Of a DNA stretch of 64,000 bases, positions 16,834-25,155 are shown in pieces (position 1 is the stretch's first letter; the number at the start of each line of letters is the position of its first letter). The notes below the pieces were generated by a model. It ran no database searches. It was given only the letters and a program-made list of their open reading frames with translations, and was not told the DNA's origin. The stretch is from Massilia sp. 9I (GTDB lineage Bacteria; Pseudomonadota; Gammaproteobacteria; Burkholderiales; Burkholderiaceae_D): contig NZ_LR733275.1 of the NCBI RefSeq assembly GCF_902506415.1, positions 1 to 64,000 of the forward strand, in the 5' to 3' direction. Both the position numbers and the translations under genes were made by a program.

Positions 16834-17458
16834 GTTCCTCGAGTTCGCTGCGCAGCGCAGCGACTTCCTGCTCCAGCTGGCCTACACGGCCGCCGCTGCC
16901 GCCACCCAGCGTGGCGGCGGTGGCCGGCGGCTCGTAGGCGGCGAGCTCGCCGCCCAGCAGGTGGCCGTAGCGCGGCTCCTTGGTGCCCGGCGCGCGGTCC
17001 AGGCGTGCGACCAGCGGCGGGTATTTATCGATCAGGAACTGCAGCACGGTCTCGACCTCGGGCACGCTCTTGAACTCGAACAGGCGCCCGGTGCGGGTGC
17101 GGATCTCGCCGGCGGTCTGCAGGCCGCGCAGCATCAGGATCGCCAGCACCGCCACCTTGTCCTGCTCCAGCGTCCACTTGATGCGCATGCGGTGCTCGTA
17201 CTTCACGACGCGCGCGCCCGCCTGCGAAATGGTACCCACCAGCTTCTTTTCGATCAGGCGCTGCAGGGTGTCCTGCACCACTTCGTCGGTCAGCTGCATG
17301 ATCGGGTCGCGGCTCGACAGCTGGTTACAGCCGTTGACGACCGCGTTCACCGACATCGGGTAGTTATCGGGCGTGAGCGCTTCTTTCTCGGCCAGCACCG
17401 CGAGCACGCGGATTTCCATGGGATCCAAATCAAAGGCGCCCGTCACTTCATTCGTCAT
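16793..17458 (-). CDS. YceH family protein (DUF480, winged helix)
   Basis: 221 residues of the DUF480 family, built of two winged-helix domains. Seen: LDPMEIRVLAVLAEKEALTP, NYPMSVNAVVNGCNQLSSRD, and VAVLAILMLRGLQTAGEIRT followed by RTGRLFEFKSVPEVE. The C-terminal GGRVGQLEQEVAALRSELEE is a short coiled coil typical of the family. The molecular function is not established. It lies eight bases downstream of cysE. Confidence 0.9.
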   Translation of the reverse strand: MTNEVTGAFDLDPMEIRVLAVLAEKEALTPDNYPMSVNAVVNGCNQLSSRDPIMQLTDEVVQDTLQRLIEKKLVGTISQAGARVVKYEHRMRIKWTLEQDKVAVLAILMLRGLQTAGEIRTRTGRLFEFKSVPEVETVLQFLIDKYPPLVARLDRAPGTKEPRYGHLLGGELAAYEPPATAATLGGGSGGRVGQLEQEVAALRSELEELKVQFEAFRQQFQ

Positions 17459-17466
17459 GCCATTCC

Positions 17467-18204
17467 TCAGTCGACCAGTCGGTTCAGTTGTTCCGAGTCG
17501 AGTTTATCACCCTCGGGCACCTTCGGACAGCACAGGCCGGCCTCGCGCATGGTGTTGGTGAGGCGCTCGATCTGCTCGTCCTGGCGCGCGACGTGGTCGA
17601 CCAGCGCGCGCAGCGCCTTGGACAGCGGATCGTCGCCGTTGGGCGTGACGCCGTAGGCCGCGAACAGATGGGCGCTGCGCGACTGGTCTTCCTTGCGGAT
17701 GATGTGGGCCGGGTTGCCGACCGCGGTGGCGCCGCTCGGGACCGGCTTGATGACGACCGCGTTGGAGCCGATCTTGGCATACTCGCCGACCGTGAACGCG
17801 CCCAGCACCTGGGCGCCGGCGCCGACGATGACGCCGCGTTCGAGGGTCGGATGGCGCTTGGTGCCGGCCACCAGGGTGGTGCCGCCCAGGGTGACGCCCT
17901 GGTAGATGGTGCAGTCGTCGCCGACCACGGCGGTCTCGCCGATGACCACGCCGAAGCCGTGGTCGATGAACACCCGGCGGCCGATGACGGCGCCGGGGTG
18001 GATCTCGATGCCGGTGATGATGCGGGCGACGTAGGAGATGAAGCGGCCGATCCACTTCAGGTTGAGCTTCCAGCAGGCGTGCGCCCAGCCATGCATGATC
18101 ACCGCATGCAGGCCAGGATAGCAGGTCAGGACTTCCCAGCCGTTGCGGGCGGCGGGGTCGCGCTGGATGATGCTCTGGATATCGTCGCGTAAGTTGGAAA
18201 ACAT
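17467..18204 (-). CDS. cysE: Serine O-acetyltransferase
   Basis: Makes O-acetylserine from serine and acetyl-CoA for cysteine synthesis. The 245 residues from ATG 18204 fit the short form common in Burkholderiales. The left-handed beta-helix is visible as hexapeptide repeats, with catalytic residues in RRVFIDHGFGVVIGETAVVG and the acetyl-CoA loop QGVTLGGTTLVAGTKRHPTL. The tail NTMREAGLCCPKVPEGDKLD has two adjacent Cys. An open frame extends upstream to 18447, but this is repeat-element sequence, not protein. Confidence 0.95.
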   Translation of the reverse strand: MFSNLRDDIQSIIQRDPAARNGWEVLTCYPGLHAVIMHGWAHACWKLNLKWIGRFISYVARIITGIEIHPGAVIGRRVFIDHGFGVVIGETAVVGDDCTIYQGVTLGGTTLVAGTKRHPTLERGVIVGAGAQVLGAFTVGEYAKIGSNAVVIKPVPSGATAVGNPAHIIRKEDQSRSAHLFAAYGVTPNGDDPLSKALRALVDHVARQDEQIERLTNTMREAGLCCPKVPEGDKLDSEQLNRLVD

Positions 18205-18310
18205 AATAAAGATGATCGCAAACCAATGATGATGGTAGCGTATGTTGCGGGGGTTTGCTTGGGTCTTGCGGTGGGATGGAGAAGCTACAGGATGAGCGAG
18301 GGAATTGGGC

Positions 18311-18450
18311 GGAACAATGCCAGTGGCATTGTTCCGGCCTTCGCCGGAACGACGCGCATATGGTGGTGATGTGTATTTGGGCCAGCGACTCATCATGAGT
18401 ACACCGTTGACCCAAAGACCGTCATCCCCGCGCAGGCGGGGATCCAATTT
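18311..18450. repeat. REP-like paired palindromes (copy 1)
   Basis: Three hairpins occur in order: GGAACAATGCCA-G-TGGCATTGTTCC (18311-18335), CCGGC-CTTC-GCCGG (18334-18347), and ATCCCCGC-GCAG-GCGGGGAT (18424-18443) preceded by AGACCGTC. The last two recur in altered form at 35457-35530, so this is a dispersed family. It sits between rlmB and cysE and explains the spurious upstream extension of the cysE frame. Confidence 0.7.
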
Positions 18451-18462
18451 GACGTAGGCGGA

Positions 18463-19206
18463 TCAGCCCTCGCGCACCACGCGCTGGCGGCGCGCTTCGT
18501 ACAGGCACACGCCCGACGCGACCGACACGTTCAGGCTCTCGACCGAGCCGAACATCGGAATGCTGACCAGGAGGTCGCAGGTCTCGCGGGTCAGGCGGCG
18601 CATGCCCTCGCCTTCCGAGCCCATCACCAGCGCGGCCGGGCCGGAAAAATCGGCTTCGTACAGGCCCTTGTCGGCGTCGTCGGAGGTGCCGATCAGCCAG
18701 ATGCCGCGGTCCTTCAGGTCGCGCATGGTGCGCGCCAGGTTGGTGACGGTGATGTAGGGGACGCTCTCGGCGGCTCCGCTGGCCACCTTGGCCGCGGTGG
18801 CGTTGAGGCCGACCGCACGGTCCTTCGGCACGATCACGGCATGCGCGCCGGCGCCGTCGGCCACGCGCAGGCAGGCGCCCAGGTTGTGCGGGTCGGTGAT
18901 GCCGTCCAGGATCAGCAGCAGCGGCGGGCCCTCGATCGCGTCCAGCAGCTCGTCCAGGTTGCGCGCCAGCGCGAGCTGGCTGGCGAAGGCGATCACGCCC
19001 TGGTGGCGGCGGGTGCCGGTGATCTTGTCGAGACGCGCGGCGTCTACCGGCATGACGCGCACACCGGCCTCTTTCGCGTTGGCGATCAGGGCCTTCATGC
19101 GGGCGTCGTTACGCTCGGCGTCGACGAAGATCTCTTCCACCGATTGGGCCTCGTGGCGCAGCCGCGAGGTCACCGCGTGGAAACCGAAAAGCATTTTATT
19201 TTTCAT
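18463..19206 (-). CDS. rlmB: 23S rRNA (guanosine-2251-2'-O)-methyltransferase
   Basis: A SPOUT-class methyltransferase that methylates G2251 in the peptidyl-tRNA loop. 247 residues: an N-terminal substrate-binding domain ([20 protein letters not shown]) and the knotted SpoU domain with three motifs, [34 protein letters not shown] and [20 protein letters not shown]. It lies three bases downstream of rnr; the rnr-rlmB pair is widely conserved. Confidence 0.95.
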   Translation of the reverse strand: MKNKMLFGFHAVTSRLRHEAQSVEEIFVDAERNDARMKALIANAKEAGVRVMPVDAARLDKITGTRRHQGVIAFASQLALARNLDELLDAIEGPPLLLILDGITDPHNLGACLRVADGAGAHAVIVPKDRAVGLNATAAKVASGAAESVPYITVTNLARTMRDLKDRGIWLIGTSDDADKGLYEADFSGPAALVMGSEGEGMRRLTRETCDLLVSIPMFGSVESLNVSVASGVCLYEARRQRVVREG

Positions 19207-19209
19207 GTA

Positions 19210-21765
19210 TTACTTCTTCTTCCTGCTAGTTTTGGCAGCGGGGGTCTTGGCCTCCGCCTTGGTTTTTGGCGCACTCGCCTTGACGGCGCGCTTGGTAGGC
19301 GTCTTGGACGCGGTCTTGCTTGCGGTCTGGGCCGGGGCTTTCGCTGCCGGCTTGCGCGCGCTGCGCGGCACCCGTGGTGGCGGCACGAAGACGACGTCTT
19401 CCTCCTCCTCGTCCTCGGCGCTGGTGTAGCGCGACGGCTCCACCGCCGGGGCTTTCGCTTTCTTCGACTTCGGCGCCTTCCCTTCCATCGCATCGATGGC
19501 GGCCTGGCGCGCGCGCTCCATCGGCGCGGGGACGCTCTCCGTTGCTTCGGCCAGCACCAGGTCGATCTTGCGCGACTCGAGGTCGACGCGCGCCACCTTG
19601 ACGTTGACCTTGTCGGTCAGGCGATAGGTCGCGCCGCCGCGCTCGCCGCGCAGTTCATGGCGCGCTTCGTCGTACTGGAAGTAGTCGGTACCGAGACCGC
19701 TGATGTGCACCAGGCCCTCGACGTACAGCTGGTCCAGGGTCACGAAGATGCCGAACGGAGTCACGCCGGACACGGTGCCGGTGAAGTCCTCGCCCAGCTT
19801 GTCCTGCATGAAGTAGCACTTCAGCCAGTTCTCGACGTCGCGCGAGGCTTCGTCGGCGCGGCGTTCGTTGGCCGAGCAGTGCACGCCCAGCGCATCCCAG
19901 ATGGTGAGGTCCTGCTCTTTCTTCTGCGTGCCCGCGGCTTTGTCCTTGGCGGCCTGCTTGCGCGCCGAATTCGACATGGTCGTGTTCAGCTTGCCCAGCT
20001 CGATGTCCTTCGGCTCGTACTTCTTCCCTTGCAGGATGGCCTTGATCGCGCGGTGGGTCAGCAGGTCCGGATAGCGGCGGATCGGGCTGGTGAAGTGGGC
20101 GTAGGCCTCGTAGGCCAGGCCGAAGTGGCCGACGTTGTCGGGGCTATACACCGCCTGCTGCATCGAGCGCAGCAGCATGGTCTGCAGCAGCGCCGCATCC
20201 GGACGCTCCTTAATCTTCTGCATCACCTCGGCGTAGTCGCGCGCCGTCGGCTTGGTGCCGCCGCCCAGGTTCAGGCCGACCAGCTTCAGGAAAGTACGCA
20301 GCTGGTTCAGCTTCTCTTCGGTCGGCACCGCGTGGATGCGGAAGGTGCCTGGGTGCTTGTGGCGGATCAGGAGGTCGGCGGCGCACACGTTCGCGGCCAG
20401 CATGCACTCTTCGATCAGGCGGTGCGCATCGTTGCGGGTGCGCGGGATGATCTTCTCGATCTTGCCAACGGCATTGCAGACGATGTAGGTCTCGGTGGTC
20501 TCGAAGTCGATCGCACCGCGCTCCTGGCGCGCCTTGAGCAGCGCGCGGAATACTTCATTCAGGTTCAGCAGGTGCGGCACGATGCCCGGGCGGCGCTGGG
20601 CTTCCGGACCACTGGTGTTGCCGAGGATGTCGGCCACTTCGTTATAGGTCAGGCGCGCGGCCGAGTGCATCACGGCCGGGTAGAACTGGTAAGCGGTGAC
20701 TTCGCCGTCTTCGGTGACGACCATGTCGCACACCAGGGTGCAGCGGTCCACCGCCGGGTTCAGCGAGCACAGGCCGTTGGACAGCTTCTCCGGCAGCATC
20801 GGGATCACGCGGCGCGGGAAGTAGACCGAGGTGCTGCGCTCGATCGCATCCGCATCCAGCGCGTCGTTCGGCTTGACGTAGTGGCTGACATCGGCGATCG
20901 CGACCAGCAGGCGGTAGCCCTTGGTACGGCCGATCTTCACCGGCTCGCAATAGACCGCGTCGTCGAAGTCGCGCGCGTCTTCGCCGTCGATGGTGACCAG
21001 GGGAACGTCGCGCAGGTCGACGCGGTTTGCCAGGTCCGCATCCACCACTTCGTTCGGCAGGCGGTTGGCCTGCTTCAGCGCAGCGGGGGAGAAGACGTGC
21101 GGGACGCCGAACTTGCGCACGGCGATTTCGATTTCCATGCCCGGGTCGTCCAGCTCGCCCAGCACTTCGGCGATGCGGCCGGTCGGCTGCTGGAAGCGCG
21201 AAGGCTGTTCGATCAGCTCGATGCTGACGACCTGCCCCGCCTTTGCCTTGCCCGGACCGCCCGCCACCAGTACGTCCTGGCTGATGCGGTTGTCTTCCGG
21301 CGAGACGATCCAGACGCCGCCTTCGTTCAACAGGCGGCCGATGATGTGGGTGTTGGCGCGTTCGACCACCTCGACGATGGTCCCTTCCGGACGGCCGCGG
21401 CGGTCGGTGCCGGTGACGCGTGCGCGCACGCGGTCGCCGTTGAGCACCTTGTTCATTTCCTTATCGTTCAGGAACAGGTCGTCGCCGCCCTCGTCCGGAA
21501 TGACGAAGCCATAGCCGTCGCGGTGCGCACTGACCTTGCCCGTGATGAAACCGGACTGGTCGGCAAGCATATAGGTGCCGCTGGCATCGGCGCGGATCTG
21601 GCCATCGCGCTCCATCGCGTTCAGGCGGCGGCCGAGCACTTCCTGCGCGGCGGGCTTGACCTTCAGGGCGCGCGCCACATCTGCGGCGCCCACTGGGCCC
21701 TTGGCATTGCGGAATACGGCGAGGATTTCCTCGCGGCTAGGAATGGTATGAGTAGGTTGCTTCAA
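19210..21765 (-). CDS. rnr: Ribonuclease R
   Basis: A 3'-5' exoribonuclease that degrades structured RNA and acts in quality control. It has 851 residues, usual for the family. Order: N-terminal helix-turn-helix (REEILAVFRNAKGPVGAADV), cold-shock domains (about 65-220), the RNB catalytic domain with TIDGEDARDFDDAVYCE, an S1 domain (EDFTGTVSGVTPFGIFVTL), and a long Lys/Ala/Pro-rich tail (about 760-851). The start appears to be TTG at 21765: an in-frame TAA lies four codons upstream and no nearby ATG fits the family N-terminus KQPTHTIPSRE. Confidence 0.96.
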   Translation of the reverse strand: MKQPTHTIPSREEILAVFRNAKGPVGAADVARALKVKPAAQEVLGRRLNAMERDGQIRADASGTYMLADQSGFITGKVSAHRDGYGFVIPDEGGDDLFLNDKEMNKVLNGDRVRARVTGTDRRGRPEGTIVEVVERANTHIIGRLLNEGGVWIVSPEDNRISQDVLVAGGPGKAKAGQVVSIELIEQPSRFQQPTGRIAEVLGELDDPGMEIEIAVRKFGVPHVFSPAALKQANRLPNEVVDADLANRVDLRDVPLVTIDGEDARDFDDAVYCEPVKIGRTKGYRLLVAIADVSHYVKPNDALDADAIERSTSVYFPRRVIPMLPEKLSNGLCSLNPAVDRCTLVCDMVVTEDGEVTAYQFYPAVMHSAARLTYNEVADILGNTSGPEAQRRPGIVPHLLNLNEVFRALLKARQERGAIDFETTETYIVCNAVGKIEKIIPRTRNDAHRLIEECMLAANVCAADLLIRHKHPGTFRIHAVPTEEKLNQLRTFLKLVGLNLGGGTKPTARDYAEVMQKIKERPDAALLQTMLLRSMQQAVYSPDNVGHFGLAYEAYAHFTSPIRRYPDLLTHRAIKAILQGKKYEPKDIELGKLNTTMSNSARKQAAKDKAAGTQKKEQDLTIWDALGVHCSANERRADEASRDVENWLKCYFMQDKLGEDFTGTVSGVTPFGIFVTLDQLYVEGLVHISGLGTDYFQYDEARHELRGERGGATYRLTDKVNVKVARVDLESRKIDLVLAEATESVPAPMERARQAAIDAMEGKAPKSKKAKAPAVEPSRYTSAEDEEEEDVVFVPPPRVPRSARKPAAKAPAQTASKTASKTPTKRAVKASAPKTKAEAKTPAAKTSRKKK

Positions 21766-21929
21766 GTCGTTTTCTTATTTCTCTTTAATATTGTGGACGC
21801 TGCCAATGCAGGACCCAGATTCATTGACACCTTGACAGGCGTAGTGTAACGGAGAGGCGTGGGATTCGCCTAACATATGCAGCGAAGCGTGCACGGGGAA
21901 TTTGCCTATGAACCTCAGCGTGGAGGCCT

Positions 21930-21957
21930 TTGACTTTTGAAATCCTTCCGCTATAAT
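21930..21957 (+). promoter_or_regulatory. Promoter of the tRNA-Leu cluster
   Basis: TTGACT (21930-21935), a 16-base spacer and a perfect TATAAT (21952-21957), about 140 bases before the first tRNA-Leu. Nothing else starts rightward here, so it most likely drives the three tRNAs as one precursor. The rest of the 21766-22096 gap holds no gene I can support. Confidence 0.75.
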
Positions 21958-22096
21958 CTCGGTCTCTTCAGCAACGCAGCTCGCTGCAGCAGGAGAAAAT
22001 GCAGTAGCAGGAAGAGCGTCTTACGCAATGAGCGACGAAAGTTGATCTAGCGAAAAATGACAAAGCCTGATATTGTAGCAGAGTTAGCAGTTCAGT

Positions 22097-22181
22097 GCCC
22101 ACGTGGCGGAATTGGTAGACGCGCATGGTTCAGGTCCATGTGCCGCGAGGTGTGGGGGTTCGAGTCCCTCCGTGGGCACCA
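22097..22181 (+). tRNA. tRNA-Leu (anticodon CAG), copy 1
   Basis: An 85-nt gene from GCCCACGTGGCGG to CGTGGGCACCA, CCA encoded. The acceptor stem GCCCACG/CGTGGGC is perfect, and the anticodon loop TTCAGGT gives CAG. The variable arm TGCCGCGAGGTGT and T arm GGTTCGAGTCC fit leucine tRNA. Confidence 0.97.
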
Positions 22182-22237
22182 CTCTACCGGAGCAGTTTTC
22201 CGCAAGTAGTAAAGCAGTAAGAAGTTAGCAGCACAAT

Positions 22238-22322
22238 GCCCACGTGGCGGAATTGGTAGACGCGCATGGTTCAGGTCCATGTGCCGCGAGGTGTGGGGGT
22301 TCGAGTCCCTCCGTGGGCACCA
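22238..22322 (+). tRNA. tRNA-Leu (anticodon CAG), copy 2
   Basis: Identical over its full 85 nt to the copy at 22097. The 56-base spacer carries ACCGGA...TCCGC segments resembling the next spacer, likely RNase processing stems. Confidence 0.97.
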
Positions 22323-22375
22323 ACTACCGGATGTTTATCCGCAAGCAGTAGAAGTTTTGTTGTAGCAGTATCAGT

Positions 22376-22460
22376 GCCCACGTGGCGGAATTGGTAGACG
22401 CGCATGGTTCAGGTCCATGTGCCGCGAGGTGTGGGGGTTCGAGTCCCTCCGTGGGCACCA
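22376..22460 (+). tRNA. tRNA-Leu (anticodon CAG), copy 3
   Basis: The third identical 85-nt copy, 53 bases after the second. It ends 26 bases before the terminator hairpin at 22487. Confidence 0.97.
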
Positions 22461-22486
22461 AACTCTACCTAGGACGAGAGTCCCGC

Positions 22487-22525
22487 AAAACGCCGTAAGC
22501 TTTGAAAAAGGCTTACGGCGTTTTT
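22487..22525 (+). terminator. Terminator of the tRNA-Leu cluster
   Basis: AAAACGCCGTAAGC and its exact complement GCTTACGGCGTTTT (14-bp arms, 10-base loop), ending in a T-run. It lies directly after the third tRNA-Leu. Confidence 0.92.
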
Positions 22526-22578
22526 CGTTTTACCTGCCCTGCTTGGACAGGCGCGGTCATTCCTTCTAGACTGCGCCC

Positions 22579-23793
22579 ATGTCCCTCTTCGATTTCTTCC
22601 GCCGGCCGCCGACGCCGCGCAAATATGCCCAGCTCCTGATGAAGAAGCTGGCTATCCACCATCCCGACGAACCAGTGCGCTTCGACGAACCTGGATTCCG
22701 TCTGCTGGTCGGCAGCGACGGCGGCCAGGTCATCAACCTGCACAACCTGTATCCCGAATATTGCGCGGCCAACAAGCACGAGCGCGTGCTGCAGCTCGCA
22801 CGCGCGGTCGCGATGGTGAGCCCGCCCGGCCTGCCGTCCACTTATGCCGAAGCGCGCTCGCGCCTGATGCCGGTACTGCGCGGGCGCGGCATGATGGAAT
22901 ACATGCGCCTGATGGAGCTCGGTAAGGATCCGGGCGCAGCGTCGGGCAGCCTGGTCTTCCCCTTCAGTAGCGACACCGCGCTGATGCTGGTCCACGACGG
23001 CGAGCACATGATGCAGTCCTTCGGCGCCGACCAACTGGAGCGCTGGGGCGTGAGCCCGGACGACGCGCTGGCAGCGGCCATGGACAACTTGCGCGACGCG
23101 ACCGTCGACCGCTTCGCCCAGGTGGAGCATGGCGTCTATGCCGGTGAATGGGGCGACGCCTACGATTCCTCGCGCTTGCTGCTCCCCGACCTGGCGCACC
23201 GCATTGCCGGCGCCAATCCGCTGGCGATGGTGCCGGCGCGCGGCACGCTGCTGCTCGCCTCCGGCAACGACGTCGAAGCTGTCCGCGCGATGGTGGCGCT
23301 GGCCCAGCGCATTGCCGACAGCGAGACCCGGCCGGTGTCGGCGCTGCTGTACCGCTATCAGGATGGCCGGCCGGTCGAACATATGCCGGAGGACGAGGCG
23401 GCGCGCGGCGCCCTGGAAAGCCTGCAGCGCCAGTACCTGTACGGCGATTATGCGGCGCAGAAGGAGACGCTGGACGAACTGCACGAGAAGAGCGGCACCG
23501 ATATTTTCGTGGCCAGCTACAAGGTGATGCGCCACGACGATACGGGTGTCGAATACAGCCTGTGCAGCTGGACCAATGGCGTCGACAGCCTGCTGCCACG
23601 TACCGAGCGCGTGGCCCTGGTCGTGTACGAGGGCGATCAGATGCAGGAGCTGCTCATGCTGCCCTGGGATGCGCTGCACGAGGCCTGCTCTGAGCTCATG
23701 AGGCCGGTGCCGGACGCGTATCCGGAGCGCTACCGCGTCACCGCATTCCCCGACCTGGAACGGGTACGCCCGCTGGCCCTGCCGACGTCCTAG
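22579..23793 (+). CDS. DUF1444 family protein (YtpQ-like)
   Basis: 404 residues, cytoplasmic, no membrane segment. The N-terminus FDFFRRPPTPRKYAQLLM and the central FPFSSDTALMLVHDGEHMM with WGVSPDDALAAAMDNL match the DUF1444 pattern, whose members have no established function. The C-terminal portion (about 290-400), with EYSLCSWTNGVDSLLPRT, is a further domain I cannot name. The gene converges with and overlaps the CueR-like gene by four bases. Confidence 0.8.
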   Translation: MSLFDFFRRPPTPRKYAQLLMKKLAIHHPDEPVRFDEPGFRLLVGSDGGQVINLHNLYPEYCAANKHERVLQLARAVAMVSPPGLPSTYAEARSRLMPVLRGRGMMEYMRLMELGKDPGAASGSLVFPFSSDTALMLVHDGEHMMQSFGADQLERWGVSPDDALAAAMDNLRDATVDRFAQVEHGVYAGEWGDAYDSSRLLLPDLAHRIAGANPLAMVPARGTLLLASGNDVEAVRAMVALAQRIADSETRPVSALLYRYQDGRPVEHMPEDEAARGALESLQRQYLYGDYAAQKETLDELHEKSGTDIFVASYKVMRHDDTGVEYSLCSWTNGVDSLLPRTERVALVVYEGDQMQELLMLPWDALHEACSELMRPVPDAYPERYRVTAFPDLERVRPLALPTS

Positions 23794-24203
23794 TGCGCGG
23801 CGAGGTCGTCGAGAATCGGGCAGTGTGAACGCGCGTCGCCATGGCAGGACGCGGCCAGCGTCTCCAGCGTGCGCCGCATCGCTTCCATTTCCGCGATCTT
23901 GCGATTGAGTTCCTCGATGTGGGCGCGCGCCAGGGCGCGCACGTCGGCGCTGGCGCGGCCCTGGTCCTGCCACAGGCTGAGTAACTTACCGATCTGCTCA
24001 AGCGAAAAGCCGAGTGCGCGGGCGCGGTGCACGAACTGCAGCACGCGCACATCTTCTTCCGAATACACGCGGTAGCCGGACTCGGTGCGCTTCGCTTCGC
24101 CAATGAGGCCGATCGATTCGTAGTGGCGGATCATCTTGGCCGAGACGCCGGAGGCCTTGGCGGCGTCGCCGATATTGAGCTGCCCTCCTTGTTGCATTGC
24201 CAT
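23790..24203 (-). CDS. cueR: Cu(I)-responsive MerR family regulator (CueR-like)
   Basis: 137 residues. An N-terminal MerR helix-turn-helix (LNIGDAAKASGVSAKMIRHYE, GYRVYSEEDVRVLQFVHRAR) is followed by a dimerisation helix and a C-terminal metal loop with Cys120 and Cys128 spaced C-x7-C (SCHGDARSHCPILDDL), the copper(I)/silver site of CueR/HmrR. It activates promoters with an over-long spacer; such a promoter lies directly upstream and reads into this gene, so it is probably autoregulated. No copper ATPase or chaperone gene is adjacent; its usual targets must lie elsewhere. Confidence 0.92.
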   Translation of the reverse strand: MAMQQGGQLNIGDAAKASGVSAKMIRHYESIGLIGEAKRTESGYRVYSEEDVRVLQFVHRARALGFSLEQIGKLLSLWQDQGRASADVRALARAHIEELNRKIAEMEAMRRTLETLAASCHGDARSHCPILDDLAAH

Positions 24204-24224
24204 CTCCTGTTGTATTCAAGGTCC

Positions 24225-24255
24225 AGAATACACCTTCCCACTGTAGGAAGGTCAA
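24225..24255 (-). promoter_or_regulatory. MerR/CueR-type promoter with 19-base spacer and operator dyad
   Basis: On the minus strand TTGACC (24255-24250), exactly 19 bases, TATTCT (24230-24225). The spacer holds the dyad ACCTTCC-N7-GGAAGGT, the classic CueR operator. It directs transcription into the cueR-like gene. Confidence 0.9.
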
Positions 24256-24300
24256 GGCAATGCTTGACTTGGCGCGGGGGCAAGGTAAGCTCGACGGGAC

Positions 24301-24498
24301 ATGAAACGACTGACTCTCCTCATCTCGCTGGCTTTGGCTGTGCAGGCCGCACTGGCCGCTCCGGCCCCCTATTTCCAATGGCGCAGCAAACTCAACGGCG
24401 CTCTCGCCTGCTCGCAGACGCCGCTCGGGGCGGGCTGGGAAAAATTCGCTGGCCCCTATCGGGACGCGCGTTGCGAAAAACTCATTGTTGCTAAATAA
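24301..24498 (+). CDS. Small secreted protein of unknown function
   Basis: 65 residues with a clear signal peptide (KRLTLLISLALAVQAALAA) and a ~45-residue mature part (APYFQWRSKLNGALACSQT, then GWEKFAGPYRDARCEK). Two Cys in the mature part could form a disulfide. Short proteins of this pattern appear familiar from Burkholderiales, but I know no function. It is transcribed divergently from the cueR-like gene, about 45 bases from its promoter, so a copper link is possible but unproven. Confidence 0.7.
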   Translation: MKRLTLLISLALAVQAALAAPAPYFQWRSKLNGALACSQTPLGAGWEKFAGPYRDARCEKLIVAK

Positions 24499-24546
24499 TG
24501 GGGTGGCAAGGCTCATCCGATCTATTCCAATACTGAGGAGACACCG

Positions 24547-25098
24547 ATGTTCACGAGTCCGGAGCAGTTCGCCAACGCCACCAAGACCCTGTTCGACCTG
24601 CAGATGCAGACCTTTAACACCCTCGCCGACAGGACGGTGAAGGGGGTAGAACAGGTGATGGCGCTGAACATGAATGCAGCCAAGAGCTCGATGGAAGGCT
24701 CGATCGCTGCAAGCCAGGAAATCGCCAAAGCCGGTGATCCCAAGGCCGCGATCGCGGCGCTGCATGCGCGCATGCAGCCGGGCGCCGCCGGCGCCGCGGA
24801 ATACCGCGATAATCTCAAGACCATCATCGACGAGATGCACCAGGAGTTCCGCCAGGCCGCCGACACCCACGTGGCTGAAGCCAAGAGCACGCTGTCGGCC
24901 TTGATCTACGACGTGACCCAGAACGTCAAGCCCGGCTCGGAGAACGCGGTCGAGATCATCAAGACCGCGATCGACAATGCCTTCAAGGGCTATGAGCAGG
25001 TCACGCAGGCGACCCGCCAGGCAGTGCAGACGGTCGAGGCGCAAATTGCCAAGGCCTCGTCCCTGGTCCAGCCGGGCACGCAAAAACCGGCGGAATAA
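24547..25098 (+). CDS. Phasin family protein
   Basis: 183 residues, nearly all helical, of the phasin type that coats polyhydroxyalkanoate granules. The N-terminus MFTSPEQFANATKTLFDLQMQTFNTLADRTV is written here in part only: FANATKTLFDLQMQTFNTL is the family hallmark. KSSMEGSIAASQEIAKAGDP and YRDNLKTIIDEMHQEFRQAA continue the helical heptads, and the Ala/Lys/Gln-rich C-terminus is usual. The ATG follows GAGGAGACACCG. A strong hairpin follows the stop. Confidence 0.92.
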   Translation: MFTSPEQFANATKTLFDLQMQTFNTLADRTVKGVEQVMALNMNAAKSSMEGSIAASQEIAKAGDPKAAIAALHARMQPGAAGAAEYRDNLKTIIDEMHQEFRQAADTHVAEAKSTLSALIYDVTQNVKPGSENAVEIIKTAIDNAFKGYEQVTQATRQAVQTVEAQIAKASSLVQPGTQKPAE

Positions 25099-25112
25099 TC
25101 CGCCGGCCTCTT

Positions 25113-25155
25113 GAAAGAAAATTTCATCCGAAGCCTCTGGATGAAATTTTCTTTC
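25113..25155 (+). terminator. 17-bp perfect hairpin between phasin and tssA
   Basis: GAAAGAAAATTTCATCC and its exact complement separated by nine bases. The right arm is T-rich (TTTTCTTTC), so the hairpin can act as a terminator for the phasin gene and, read the other way, for the T6SS operon. It touches the last codon of tssA. Confidence 0.8.

Noticed and set aside
18205..18447. An 81-codon N-terminal extension of CysE
   Set aside because: It runs through the REP-like hairpins, and the family start MFSNLRDDIQ is at 18204.
18841..21849. A 1,002-codon open frame on the plus strand
   Set aside because: It lies antisense to rlmB and rnr, both certain genes. Its translation is His/Arg/Val-rich without motifs, a typical GC-rich shadow frame.
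22092..22280. A minus-strand frame across the tRNA-Leu copies with an internally repeated protein
   Set aside because: The repetition comes from the identical tRNA genes; it is not a protein gene.
22097..22460. Regularly spaced identical units resembling a CRISPR array
   Set aside because: The units fold as tRNA-Leu with encoded CCA; three 85-base units with 53-56 base gaps and no cas genes do not form a CRISPR array.
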